Shown here one piece after another: positions 51,491 to 60,854 of a stretch of 64,000 nt of DNA. The position numbers and the translations under genes are program-made. Source of the DNA: Stenotrophomonas maltophilia (GTDB taxonomy: Bacteria; Pseudomonadota; Gammaproteobacteria; Xanthomonadales; Xanthomonadaceae); the NCBI GenBank assembly GCA_002363385.1, contig DEVL01000002.1, forward strand, positions 385,835-449,834, read 5' to 3'. The notes beneath the pieces were generated by a model that was not told where the DNA came from, made no database searches, and worked only from the letters and a program-made list of their open reading frames with translations. The stretch's first letter is position 1. The number at the start of each line of letters is the position of its first letter.

Positions 51491-53635
51491 ATGCTGATCG
51501 GCAGCTATACCCCGTGGTTGGTCGTCGTGTCGTTCCTGGTCGCCGTACTGGCCTCCTTCACCGCGCTGGACATGGCCAGCCGGGTCACGACCGCGGCCAC
51601 ACGTCGCTCCACCTGGCTCTGGTTGACCGGCGGCGGAGGTGCGATGGGCCTGGGCATCTGGTCGATGCACTTCATCGGCATGCTCGCTTTCCAGCTCCCT
51701 ATTCCGCTGGGCTATGCACTGGGCTTGACCGCCGTCTCACTGCTGGCCGCCGTGGCCTCGTCCATCTTCGCGCTGTGGCTGGTCTCACGCCCGACCCTGC
51801 CGCACGGGCGCCTCGCGCTCGGTGCGCTGTTGATGGGCAGTGGGATCGCAGCAATGCACTATCTGGGCATGGCCGCACTGCACATGCAGCCCGGGATCGA
51901 CTACCACCTCGGCTGGGTGGCGCTGTCGCTGCTCATCGCCGTGGCCGCGTCCTGGACCGCGCTGCACATCGCCTTCCGTCTGCGCAGCAGCCACCGCCGT
52001 CTTCGTGACCGCGTCGCGCCCGCACTGGTGCTCGGTGCCGCCATCGCCGGCATGCATTACACCGGCATGGCCGCCGCGCGTTTTCCCGCCGGCAGCATCT
52101 GCGGTGCGGTTGCCGGTGACGGTCTGCAGGCGCAGTGGCTGGCGCTGGTGGTACTGGTGCTCACCATCGCGATCCTGGCCATCGTGCTGATCGTCTCCTG
52201 GCTGGACCAGCGCATGGAGGCACAGCTGCTGCGCCTGCGCAATACCGACCTGAGCAGTTCACTGGATGACGCCCAGGCCGAGCTGACCCAGGCCGCCCTG
52301 CACGATCCCCTGACCCGCCTGCCCAACCGCCGCCTGCTGCTGCAGCGCATCGAGCAGGCGCTTGCCGAAGCCGAGCAGCGCGGCAGTCGGTTCGCGGTGA
52401 TGTTCATGGATCTGGACGGCTTCAAACAGGTCAATGATGCCTACGGTCACCAGACTGGCGATGCATTGCTGGTCGCCGTCGCCGACCGCACCCGCAAGCT
52501 GCTGCGGCCCGCGGACATGATCGCGCGCCTGGGCGGCGACGAGTTCGTGCTGGTGGTGCCGATCGAGAACGATGAGGATGTCGCCACGCTGGCCAGCCGC
52601 ATCATCCAGGCCGTGGGCCGCGAGCCGTTGCTGGGCGGTCACGACCTGCAGGTCACCGCCAGCATCGGCATCGCCATCTGCCCCGACCATGCCGCCAGTG
52701 AGCGCCAGCTCATGGCCTTCGCCGATGCGGCGATGTACCAGGCCAAGGAGGCGGGCCGCAACGCATATGTGCGCTTCGCCGACTGGATGAACGACAGTGC
52801 CGAGCAGCAGTTCCAGCTCCTCGCCGACCTGCGCCGGGCGATCGGCACCGAGCAGCTGTTCCTGCACTACCAACCCAAGACGCGCGTCGCCGGCCAGGCG
52901 ATCAGCGGGGCCGAAGCGCTGATCCGGTGGCGTCACCCGCAGCAGGGCCTGATTCCGCCGGACCGCTTCATCCGCCTGGCCGAACGCAGCGGCGTGATCA
53001 ATGATATTGGCCGCTGGGCACTCAACGAAGCCTGCCGCCAGCTGCGTGCGTGGCACAACGCCGGTCATGACGGCTGGACGGTCTCGGTGAATCTCTCCCC
53101 GATCCAGTTCGCCTCGCCCAACCTGCTGCGGGAAGTGCGCGAGGCCCTCAAGACCCACCATCTCGAGCCGCGCCGGCTGATCCTGGAGATCACGGAAAGC
53201 ACCGTGATGCGTGACACCGAAGTCAGCCTGACCCTGCTGCAGGCAATGGCCGCACTGGGCGTGGGCATCTCCATCGATGATTTCGGCACCGGGTATTCCA
53301 GCCTGCTGTACCTCAAGCGGCTGCCGGCCACCGAGATCAAGATCGACCACGCCTTCGTGCGCGACCTGGAGAACAGCTCGGAGGACGTAGTGATCGTGTC
53401 GGCGATCGTGGCGCTGGGGCATGCCCTGGACATGGACATCGTCGCCGAAGGCGTCGAGACCGCCGGCCAGAGAGCTTACCTGGAGCGACTGGGCTGTGAT
53501 TACCTGCAGGGGTATCTGCTGGGGCGGCCGGTGGACCCGGAGCGCTTCATGCAGCTGCATGACCTGCCCCGCCCCAGAGTGGAGGTGGCGGCAGACTGGA
53601 AGGCCCAGGCACGCCCAGGCGCCTCGGCAGGGTGA
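51491..53635 (+). CDS. MHYT-GGDEF-EAL membrane c-di-GMP protein
   Basis: The 714-residue protein has an N-terminal MHYT sensor (about 1-235) of seven membrane helices with three repeats, MHFIGMLAF, MHYLGMAAL and MHYTGMAAA, thought to bind copper and sense gases such as oxygen, CO or NO. The GGDEF domain (about 270-430) has an intact LGGDEF (about 347-352) and RxxD site RPAD. The EAL domain (about 440-690) has AEALIRW, EITESTV and DDFGTGYSS. Both activities could be real. It lies between fliR and flhB on the same strand, with AGGGAGAG upstream, so it likely tunes motility to c-di-GMP. Confidence 0.93.
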   Translation: MLIGSYTPWLVVVSFLVAVLASFTALDMASRVTTAATRRSTWLWLTGGGGAMGLGIWSMHFIGMLAFQLPIPLGYALGLTAVSLLAAVASSIFALWLVSRPTLPHGRLALGALLMGSGIAAMHYLGMAALHMQPGIDYHLGWVALSLLIAVAASWTALHIAFRLRSSHRRLRDRVAPALVLGAAIAGMHYTGMAAARFPAGSICGAVAGDGLQAQWLALVVLVLTIAILAIVLIVSWLDQRMEAQLLRLRNTDLSSSLDDAQAELTQAALHDPLTRLPNRRLLLQRIEQALAEAEQRGSRFAVMFMDLDGFKQVNDAYGHQTGDALLVAVADRTRKLLRPADMIARLGGDEFVLVVPIENDEDVATLASRIIQAVGREPLLGGHDLQVTASIGIAICPDHAASERQLMAFADAAMYQAKEAGRNAYVRFADWMNDSAEQQFQLLADLRRAIGTEQLFLHYQPKTRVAGQAISGAEALIRWRHPQQGLIPPDRFIRLAERSGVINDIGRWALNEACRQLRAWHNAGHDGWTVSVNLSPIQFASPNLLREVREALKTHHLEPRRLILEITESTVMRDTEVSLTLLQAMAALGVGISIDDFGTGYSSLLYLKRLPATEIKIDHAFVRDLENSSEDVVIVSAIVALGHALDMDIVAEGVETAGQRAYLERLGCDYLQGYLLGRPVDPERFMQLHDLPRPRVEVAADWKAQARPGASAG

Positions 53636-53646
53636 GGCTGGAGACG

Positions 53647-53723
53647 CGGTAGTGCCGGCCGCTGGCCGGCTCCCCAGAAACCAGCAGGCATCCCCTGCAG
53701 CCGGCCAGCGGCCGGCACTACCG
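53647..53723. repeat. REP doublet (GTAG type, inverted pair)
   Basis: A perfect 24-bp inverted repeat: arms 53647-53670 and 53700-53723, each carrying the GTAGTGCCGGCC core and its own GGCCGCTGGCC-type hairpin, with a 29-nt spacer. This is the pattern of REP elements common in Stenotrophomonas (GTAG tetranucleotide before the stem-loop). It may also end transcription or protect the 3' end of the upstream gene. Confidence 0.9.
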
Positions 53724-53737
53724 TCACTGGCGGCTCG

Positions 53738-53753
53738 CGGAACGGTTCTTGCA
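53738..53753 (+). promoter_or_regulatory. Sigma-54 promoter of flhB
   Basis: CGGAACGGTTCTTGCA: GG and GC 10 nt apart, perfect TTGCA -12 box, weaker -24 box. It lies 34 nt before the flhB ATG and directly after the REP doublet. Confidence 0.7.
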
Positions 53754-53787
53754 CGGACACCGGCATCTCCTCCCGTGTCGTGCCCTG

Positions 53788-54918
53788 ATGTCCGAGAACG
53801 AACAAGCCGGCGAAAAAACCGAATTACCCACTGAAAAACGCCTGCGCGATGCCCGGGAACAGGGCAACATCCCGCGCTCGCGTGAGCTGGCCACGGCGGC
53901 CGTGTTCGGTGCCGGTGTTCTGGCGCTGATGGCGTTCTCCGGCACCATCGCCCGCAACACCAAGAGCTGGATGCAGTTTGCGCTGAGCCCCGAGCCGGCC
54001 CTGTGGCTGCACCCGAAGGCGTTGTTCGGGCACTTCGGCGAGCTGCTGCTGCGCCTGATGCTGGCGATGTGGCCCCTGATCGTGATCTGCCTGCTGGCCA
54101 GTTTCCTGTCACCGGTGGTGATGGGCGGGCTGCGCTGGTCCAACAAATCGATGATGCCGGACTTCACCCGGATGAGCCCGATGGCGGGCATGAAGCGCCT
54201 GTATGGCCCCGAAGCGATCGCCGAGTTCACCAAATCGCTGCTGCGCATCGTCTTTGTCGGCACCGCTGCCGGGCTGGTGGTCTGGCACGGCATCCGCTCG
54301 CTGCGCGACCTCCTCAACCAGCCGCTGGAGGCCGCCATGGTGCATGGCCTGGGCTTCACCCTGAAGCTGATGCTGGCCACCGGCGGCGCCATGATGCTGC
54401 TGGCCTTCATCGATGCCCCGTACCAGCGCTGGAACTGGATGCGCAAGCTGAAGATGACCCGTGAAGAGCTGCGCCGGGAAATGAAGGAAAGCGAGGGCAG
54501 CCCGGAGGTCAAGGGCCGCATCCGCCAGCTCCAGCAGCAGCTGGCCAACCGCCGGATGATGGAGGCGGTGCCCACCGCCGACGTGGTGGTGGTCAACCCG
54601 ACCCACTACGCGGTCGCCCTGAAATACGAGGGCGGAAAGATGGGCGCCCCCACCGTGGTGGCCCTGGGCGTGGATGAAACCGCCCTGCGTATCCGTGAAG
54701 TGGCCGACGGCAACAAGGTCGCCATCGTCTCCGCCCCGCCTTTGGCACGCGCCTTGTATCGGGAAGGTCAACTTGGAAAGGAAATTCCCGTGAGACTGTA
54801 TTCGGCCGTGGCCCAGGTCCTCTCCTACGTCTATCAGCTGCGCAGCTGGCACACCGGCCCGATGCCGGCCAGCCCCAGCATCGACATCGATGAATTCGGC
54901 AAGGGAGCCCGCCCATGA
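53788..54918 (+). CDS. flhB: Export switch protein FlhB
   Basis: FlhB is the export-gate protein that changes substrate class after hook completion. The 376-residue protein starts with the amphipathic N-terminal region (EKTELPTEKRLRDAREQGNI), has four membrane helices (about 35-215), and has the autocleavage motif NPTH (VVVVNPTHYAVALKYEGGKM) in the cytoplasmic domain. ATG 53788 follows the sigma-54 promoter. It overlaps flhA (ATGA). Confidence 0.97.
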   Translation: MSENEQAGEKTELPTEKRLRDAREQGNIPRSRELATAAVFGAGVLALMAFSGTIARNTKSWMQFALSPEPALWLHPKALFGHFGELLLRLMLAMWPLIVICLLASFLSPVVMGGLRWSNKSMMPDFTRMSPMAGMKRLYGPEAIAEFTKSLLRIVFVGTAAGLVVWHGIRSLRDLLNQPLEAAMVHGLGFTLKLMLATGGAMMLLAFIDAPYQRWNWMRKLKMTREELRREMKESEGSPEVKGRIRQLQQQLANRRMMEAVPTADVVVVNPTHYAVALKYEGGKMGAPTVVALGVDETALRIREVADGNKVAIVSAPPLARALYREGQLGKEIPVRLYSAVAQVLSYVYQLRSWHTGPMPASPSIDIDEFGKGARP

Positions 54919-57023
54919 GTGCACAGCCCGCTGCCGGCGGCATGACCGCGCGCCGCGCCATGGACATGATCCGCAACGGCCTCGGCGCCCCGCTGATCGT
55001 GCTGGCGCTGCTGGCGATGGTGGTGGTCCCGCTGGCCCCACCGGTGCTCGATGCACTGTTCACCTTCAACATCGCCATCTCGCTGATGGTGCTGCTGGCG
55101 GTGGTGTACGTGAAGCGCCCGCTGGACTTCACGATCTTCCCGATCGTGCTGCTGATCACCACCATGCTGCGGCTGGCGCTGAACGTGGCCTCCACCCGCG
55201 TGATCCTGCTGCATGGCCAGAACGGCCATGAAGCGGCAGGCAAGGTGATCGCCGCGTTCGGTGAGTTCGTCATCGGCGGCAACTACGCGGTCGGCATCGT
55301 GGTGTTCGCGATCCTGACCATCATCAACTTCGTGGTGATCACCAAGGGTGCCGGCCGCGTGTCCGAAGTCACCGCGCGCTTCATCCTCGATGCCATGCCC
55401 GGCAAGCAGATGGCCATCGACGCCGATCTCAACGCCGGTTTGCTGACGCGCGAAGAGGCCAAGGCCCGCCGCGAAGAAGTCCGCGAGGAAGCCGATTTCT
55501 ACGGCGCGATGGACGGTGCCAGCAAGTTCATCCGCGGCGATGCGATCGCCGGCATCCTGATCCTGTTCATCAACTTGATCGGCGGCCTGGCCGTCGGCGT
55601 GCTCCAGCACGGCATGCCGTTCGGTGATGCCGCCGCTACCTACACCCTGCTCTCCATCGGTGACGGTCTGGTGGCGCAGCTGCCGGCGCTGCTGGTGTCC
55701 TCGGCGGTGGCCATGCTGGTGACCCGCGCCTCGCGCTCGCAGGACATGGCCCAGGCCATGATGGGCCAGGTGTTCGGCCAGTACCGCGCGCTCACCATTG
55801 CCGCTGCGATCATGGGTGTGGTCGGCCTGGTCCCGGGCATGCCCAACGTCGCCTTCTTGACGCTGGCGGCCCTCCTCGGCTTCGTTGCCTGGAAGGCCTG
55901 GAAGAAGAGCGTGGCCGCTGCGCGCGCCGCCGAATCCCCCGCTGCCGGCCGCTCTGAAGCCCTGGGGCTGCCCGGTGCCACCCCGTCGCCCACCGCTGAG
56001 CTGACCTGGGACGAACTGCGCCCGGTCGATCCGCTGGGCCTGGAGGTCGGCTATCGCCTGATCCCGCTGGTCGACAAGAATCAGGGCGGCGAACTGATGG
56101 CGCGGATCAAGGGGGTGCGCCGCAAGCTCACCCACGACATCGGCTTCCTGATTCCCTCCGTCCATATCCGCGACAACCTCGAGCTGCCTGCCACCGCCTA
56201 CCGCCTGCTGATCCACGGCGTGCCCGTGGCCACCGCCGAGATCCACCCCGACCGCGAACTCGCGCTGGACCCGGGCAGTGCGCTGGGCACGCTGGAAGGC
56301 ATCGCCGGAAAGGATCCGGCCTTCGGCCTGGACGCCACCTGGATCCAGCCGCACCAGCGCGCCAACGCCGAAACAATGGGCTACACGGTGGTCGATCCGG
56401 CCACCGTGGTGGCCACGCATCTATCGCACCTGATCCGCGAGCACGCCCCGGAACTGCTGGGCCATGAAGAAGTGCAGCAGCTGCTGGCCAACCTGGCCAA
56501 GAGCGCACCGAAGCTGGTCGAGGATCTGACGCCGAAGTCGCTGCCGCTCTCGGCCGTGGTGCGCGTGCTGCAGAACCTGCTGATCGAACGCATCCCGATC
56601 CGCCAGCTGCGCAAGATCGTCGAATCGCTGGTGGAAAGTGCCCCGACCAGCCAGGACCCGGCCGTGCTGACCGCTGCCGTACGCAATGCACTGGGCCGCT
56701 TCATCGTGCAGGAGATCGCCGGCATGTCGGCGGAGCTGCCGGTGTTCACCCTCAACCCGCAACTGGAACGCGTCTTGCAGGAGTCCACTCAGGGCAACGG
56801 CGCCGCGCTGGAACCCGGACTCGCCGAGCGACTGCATCAAAGCCTGGCCGAATGTGTCGGCAAGCAGGAAGCGAAGAACGAGCCGGCGGTCGTGCTGGTC
56901 CCCGGCCCGGTACGTGCCGCGCTGGCACGGCTGGTACGCCACAGCGTCCCCTCGCTGTCCGTACTCGCCTACAGCGAGGTACCCGAGGACAAACGGTTGA
57001 AGCTGGTCGGCACGATCAGTTGA
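54915..57023 (+). CDS. flhA: Flagellar export gate protein FlhA
   Basis: FlhA is the largest export-gate subunit and binds chaperone-substrate complexes. The 702-residue protein has about eight N-terminal membrane helices (residues 20-330) with FHIPEP-family motifs such as RFILDAMPGKQMAIDADLNA and EEADFYGAMDGASKFIRGD. The cytoplasmic domain (about 360-702) includes VDPATVVATHLSHLIREHAP. It overlaps flhB by 4 nt. Confidence 0.98.
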   Translation: MSAQPAAGGMTARRAMDMIRNGLGAPLIVLALLAMVVVPLAPPVLDALFTFNIAISLMVLLAVVYVKRPLDFTIFPIVLLITTMLRLALNVASTRVILLHGQNGHEAAGKVIAAFGEFVIGGNYAVGIVVFAILTIINFVVITKGAGRVSEVTARFILDAMPGKQMAIDADLNAGLLTREEAKARREEVREEADFYGAMDGASKFIRGDAIAGILILFINLIGGLAVGVLQHGMPFGDAAATYTLLSIGDGLVAQLPALLVSSAVAMLVTRASRSQDMAQAMMGQVFGQYRALTIAAAIMGVVGLVPGMPNVAFLTLAALLGFVAWKAWKKSVAAARAAESPAAGRSEALGLPGATPSPTAELTWDELRPVDPLGLEVGYRLIPLVDKNQGGELMARIKGVRRKLTHDIGFLIPSVHIRDNLELPATAYRLLIHGVPVATAEIHPDRELALDPGSALGTLEGIAGKDPAFGLDATWIQPHQRANAETMGYTVVDPATVVATHLSHLIREHAPELLGHEEVQQLLANLAKSAPKLVEDLTPKSLPLSAVVRVLQNLLIERIPIRQLRKIVESLVESAPTSQDPAVLTAAVRNALGRFIVQEIAGMSAELPVFTLNPQLERVLQESTQGNGAALEPGLAERLHQSLAECVGKQEAKNEPAVVLVPGPVRAALARLVRHSVPSLSVLAYSEVPEDKRLKLVGTIS

Positions 57024-57172
57024 GCCAGGCGCCCGACGGCAACGCGACAGAAAACAGACACCTCATTCGAATTCACCGCAGCAGGAAATAAAGGGAATCC
57101 CTGACCGTGCAGACCACCGACAACCAGCGTTTCCCTTCCACCACTCCGCCGCCCCAGTCCCGGTACCACAGC

Positions 57173-58828
57173 ATGAAAATCAAACGCTTCGTCGCCTCCG
57201 ATATGCGCTCGGCCATGAACCTGGTGCGCAAGGAACACGGTCCGGACGCCGTGATCCTGTCCAACCGCCGGATCGCGGAAGGTGTCGAAATCGTGGCGGC
57301 GGCGAACTACGATGAAGGCGCCGTGCAGCGTGCCCTGGAAGCGGCCCGCAAGGACGTCGCTCCGCCGCCGGCCCCGCGCCCACGCAGCGCCGCCGATGCC
57401 GTGATCGCGGCGGTGACCCGTCGCAAGGCCCCGGTCGCCACGCCCGAGCCGGTCGCGGCCACCACTTCGGCCGTTGCCGCCCTGGCGCGCGCCGCTGTCG
57501 GCGCGACCGGCCGCACGCTCGATACCGCCCACGAAGTAGTGCCGCCGCGCGGCAGTGATGGCTTTGCCGCCACCCTGGCCCGCGCAGGCCTCAACCCGGC
57601 TGTCAACGAACCGTCGCTGCCGGAGCAGATCTTCGCGCCGTTCAATGTCGAGCAGGCCGCGGCGGCGGCGCCCGCCGAGCCGGTGGAGGCTGTTGCCGCG
57701 CCCGCCGCGATCAACCGCGCCCGTTTCGTGATCGATCCACCACTGGATGAAATGGACGAGCCCGCATTGCCGGCCGCGGCGGTGCTCGCCCCGGCCGCGA
57801 TCGTGGCCACCGCCGTACCGCCGGCGCTGCCGCTGCCGCTGCCGGTGACCACCGCGGCCGCCGCCAACGAACCGGCACCGGTCGTGGCCAGCGTGCCGGA
57901 GCTGAGCCTGATCCCGCGCGACGACGAAGAACTCCGCCAGCTGCGTCACGAAGTGGCGGGCATGCGCCACGTCATCGAGCGCGAGATGCACCGCTTCACC
58001 GACGAACGCCTGCGCGGCTCGCCGGTCCGTGCGGCCGCCTTGGACCTGATGGATGAATACGGCTTCGACGCCGGCATCAGCCGTGACGTGGCCATGCAGA
58101 TTCCGCTGGACACCGAAGCCCACCGTGGCCGTGGCCTGATGCTCGGCCTGCTCTCCAAGAAGCTGCCGATCGCCCCGGTCGACCCGCTCGAAGCGGGCGG
58201 CGTGATCGCCCTGGTCGGCCCGACGGGTGCCGGCAAGACCACCACCATCGCCAAGCTGGCCTCGCGCTTCGCCGAAGCCCACGCCGCCCGCGATGTGGCC
58301 CTGGTCACCACCGATACCGGCCGCATCGGCGCCCGCGAGCAGCTGTACGGCTTCGGCCGCCAGCTCGGCATCGCCGTCCACGAGGCCAGCAGTGGCAGCG
58401 ATCTGAACCAGCTGCTGGAACGCCTGAAGGACTACAAACTGGTCCTGATCGACACCGCCGGCCTGGGCCCGCGCGACCGTGCGCTGGCCGCCCAGCTGCA
58501 GTGGCTGCGGGCCGCCGAGCAGATCCGCACCCTGCTGGTGCTGCCGGCCAACACCAGTTTCGGCGACATGGACGAGGTGGTCCGCCGCTTCAGCGCCGCC
58601 AACCCGCAGGGTGTGGTGCTGAGCAAGCTGGACGAGACCGGGCGCTTCGGTACCGCCCTGTCGGTGGCCGTTGACCACCGCCTTCCGATCACCTGGGTCA
58701 CCGATGGCCAGGACGTTCCTGAAGACCTGCACCGTGCCAGTGCGGCCAATCTTGTACTTCGCCTTGAAGATTTGCGCCGCGCGGCCGATATGCCCTGCAA
58801 CCCGGAGTTGAACCATGCCGTCGCGTGA
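57173..58828 (+). CDS. flhF: Flagellar GTPase FlhF
   Basis: FlhF is an SRP-type GTPase that places the polar flagellum. Starting at ATG 57173 (MKIKRFVASDMRSAMNLVRK, the usual family start) it has 551 residues. The frame is open from GTG 57107, which has AAGGGAA upstream, so a 22-residue longer form is possible. An N-terminal B domain and Ala/Pro-rich linker (about 65-250) lead to the NG domain, with GPTGAGKTTTIAKLAS (G1) and LIDTAGLGPRD (G3). It overlaps flhG by 14 nt. Confidence 0.93.
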   Translation: MKIKRFVASDMRSAMNLVRKEHGPDAVILSNRRIAEGVEIVAAANYDEGAVQRALEAARKDVAPPPAPRPRSAADAVIAAVTRRKAPVATPEPVAATTSAVAALARAAVGATGRTLDTAHEVVPPRGSDGFAATLARAGLNPAVNEPSLPEQIFAPFNVEQAAAAAPAEPVEAVAAPAAINRARFVIDPPLDEMDEPALPAAAVLAPAAIVATAVPPALPLPLPVTTAAAANEPAPVVASVPELSLIPRDDEELRQLRHEVAGMRHVIEREMHRFTDERLRGSPVRAAALDLMDEYGFDAGISRDVAMQIPLDTEAHRGRGLMLGLLSKKLPIAPVDPLEAGGVIALVGPTGAGKTTTIAKLASRFAEAHAARDVALVTTDTGRIGAREQLYGFGRQLGIAVHEASSGSDLNQLLERLKDYKLVLIDTAGLGPRDRALAAQLQWLRAAEQIRTLLVLPANTSFGDMDEVVRRFSAANPQGVVLSKLDETGRFGTALSVAVDHRLPITWVTDGQDVPEDLHRASAANLVLRLEDLRRAADMPCNPELNHAVA

Positions 58829-59702
58829 GTACGCCAAGCTGACCCAGACCTTCCCGTTGTCGGCTACCCGAAGCCAGCCGCTGGGCCCGGTCCGCACCAT
58901 CGCCGTCACCGGCGGCAAGGGCGGCGTGGGCAAAACGAACGTTTCGGCCAACCTGGCCGTGGCGCTTGCCAGCATGGGCAAACGCACCCTGCTGCTGGAT
59001 GCCGACCTGGCCCTGGCCAATGTCGATGTGATCCTGGGGCTGAAGCCGACCGTGACCCTGGCCGACCTGATCGCCGGGCGCTGCACGCTGGAGGAGGTCA
59101 TCATCGAAGGCCCCGGCGGCCTGCTGGTGGTGCCGGCCGCCTCCGGCCGCCGCAACATGGCCGAGCTGCAGCAGGCCGAGCACATCGGGCTGATCAACGT
59201 GTTTTCCGAGCTGGAGCGTGAGCTGGACATCATGGTGGTGGACACGGCCGCGGGCATCACCGACGGCGTGTTGACGTTCTGCCAGGCCGCCCAGGACACC
59301 GTCGTCGTGGTCTGCGATGAGCCGGCCTCGATCACCGACGCCTACGCCTTGATCAAAGTGCTCTCGCGCGAACGCGGCGTGGACCGGATCCAGGTGGTCG
59401 CCAACATGGTGCGCGACCCGAATGAAGGCCGGGTGCTGTACGAGAAGCTGACCCGCGTCTGCGAGAAGTTCCTCGCCGATGTCTCGCTCAACTACCTGGG
59501 CTGCGTGCCGCAGGACGACTGGCTCCGCCTGTCGGTCCAGCGCCAGCAGCCGGTGGTGAAGGCCTACCCGTCCAGCCCCTCGGCGCTGGCACTGACCGAG
59601 ATCGCGCGCCGTACCGCACGCTGGCAGGCCCCGACCGAGCCACGTGGCGGCGTTGAGTTCTTCCTCGAACGCATCCTCAAGCAACGCGGGGTGACCGCAT
59701 GA
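58815..59702 (+). CDS. flhG: FlhG/FleN flagellar-number ATPase
   Basis: FlhG (FleN) is a MinD-like ATPase that limits flagellar number, stimulates FlhF, and in relatives antagonises FleQ. The 295-residue protein has the deviant Walker A AVTGGKGGVGKTNVSANLAV, LLLDADLALANVDVILGL, and VVDTAAGITDGV. The C-terminal amphipathic segment (FFLERILKQ) would be the membrane-targeting end. It lies between flhF and fliA with overlapping ends. Confidence 0.97.
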   Translation: MPSREYAKLTQTFPLSATRSQPLGPVRTIAVTGGKGGVGKTNVSANLAVALASMGKRTLLLDADLALANVDVILGLKPTVTLADLIAGRCTLEEVIIEGPGGLLVVPAASGRRNMAELQQAEHIGLINVFSELERELDIMVVDTAAGITDGVLTFCQAAQDTVVVVCDEPASITDAYALIKVLSRERGVDRIQVVANMVRDPNEGRVLYEKLTRVCEKFLADVSLNYLGCVPQDDWLRLSVQRQQPVVKAYPSSPSALALTEIARRTARWQAPTEPRGGVEFFLERILKQRGVTA

Positions 59703-60445
59703 AAGGCGCCGCACAGTACAAAGAGGTCCAGCGGGTCGCAGCCAACGAGTGCATTGCCCAGCACTCCGACCTGGTCCGCCGCATCGCCCATCACCTGGCC
59801 GCCCGCCTGCCGGCGAGCGTGGAAGTGGACGACCTGATCCAGGCCGGCATGATGGGCCTGATCGAAGCGTCGCGCAGCTACGACGCCGACCAGGGCGCCT
59901 CGTTCGAGACCTATGCCTCGATCCGCATCCGTGGCTCGATGATCGATGAGATCCGCCGTGGCGACTGGGTGCCGCGCTCGGTCCACCGCCGCGCCCGCGA
60001 CGCCGCCGCCACCATCCGCCGGCTTGAGCAGAGCACCGGCCGTGCCGCCAGCGCCACGGAAGTGGCCGCCGCGATGGACATGCCGCTGCCGGACTACCTG
60101 CGCCTGATGGAAGATGCCTCGCGCGGCCAGGTGCTGAGCCTGGAATCACGGATCGAAGACCAGGGCGAACTGGACACCGTCGCCCAGGGCGGCCCGACCC
60201 CGCAGCAGGTGCTGGAGCGCGGTGAGTTCGGACGTGAGCTGGGCAACGCCATCGGACTGCTGCCCGAGCGCGAACAGCTGGTCCTGTCGCTGTACTACGA
60301 GCAGGAACTGAACCTGAAAGAGATCGGCGCCGTGTTGGGCGTCAGCGAATCGCGCGTGTGCCAGATCCATGGCCAGGCCGTGCTGCGCCTGCGTGGCCGA
60401 CTGAAAATCTTCGAGGCGGCCGACGCCGGCCTCGAGAACCATTAA
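59699..60445 (+). CDS. fliA: RNA polymerase sigma-28 factor FliA
   Basis: FliA reads class III promoters such as those before flgM, cheV, fliC1, motA and the methyl-accepting gene at 3483. The 248-residue protein has the region 2 motif VEVDDLIQAGMMGLIEASRS and DQGASFETYASIRIRGSMID, and the region 4 HTH (LNLKEIGAVLGVSESRVCQI). It overlaps flhG by 4 nt. FlgM, its inhibitor, is encoded at 14 kb. Confidence 0.98.
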   Translation: MKGAAQYKEVQRVAANECIAQHSDLVRRIAHHLAARLPASVEVDDLIQAGMMGLIEASRSYDADQGASFETYASIRIRGSMIDEIRRGDWVPRSVHRRARDAAATIRRLEQSTGRAASATEVAAAMDMPLPDYLRLMEDASRGQVLSLESRIEDQGELDTVAQGGPTPQQVLERGEFGRELGNAIGLLPEREQLVLSLYYEQELNLKEIGAVLGVSESRVCQIHGQAVLRLRGRLKIFEAADAGLENH

Positions 60446-60461
60446 GACCGAGGAAAGAGCT

Positions 60462-60854
60462 TTGGACAAGAACATGCGTATCCTGATCGTCGACGATTTT
60501 TCGACCATGCGTCGTATCGTCAAGAACCTGCTGGGCGATCTGGGCTTCACCAACACCGCCGAAGCCGAGGACGGGCATGCCGCGCTGATGCTGTTGCAGA
60601 GCCAGCCGTTCGATTTCGTGGTCACCGACTGGAACATGCCGGTGATGACGGGCATCGACCTGCTCAAGGCCATCCGCGCCGACGCCAAGCTCAAGACCCT
60701 GCCGGTGTTGATGGTGACCGCAGAAGCCAAGCGCGAGCAGATCATCGAAGCGGCCCAGAACGGCGTCAACGGCTACATCATCAAGCCGTTCACCGCCCAG
60801 ACCCTGGAAGAAAAGCTCGGCAAGATCTTCGAACGTCTGGCGGCGAGCGCCTGA
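60462..60854 (+). CDS. cheY: Chemotaxis response regulator CheY
   Basis: CheY-P binds FliM and FliN to change rotor direction. The 130-residue receiver has MRILIVDDFSTMRRIVKNLL, the phosphoacceptor in VVTDWNMPVMTGIDL, LMVTAEAKREQ and the IKPF Lys. TTG 60462 is chosen as start because AGGAAAG lies about 8 nt upstream; ATG 60474 would shorten it by four residues. Its stop shares one base with the cheZ start. Confidence 0.96.
   Translation: MDKNMRILIVDDFSTMRRIVKNLLGDLGFTNTAEAEDGHAALMLLQSQPFDFVVTDWNMPVMTGIDLLKAIRADAKLKTLPVLMVTAEAKREQIIEAAQNGVNGYIIKPFTAQTLEEKLGKIFERLAASA

Noticed and set aside
56969..59335. A 788-codon open frame on the minus strand
   Set aside because: It is the antisense shadow of flhF and flhG, composed of Gly/Arg/Gln-rich sequence without domains.
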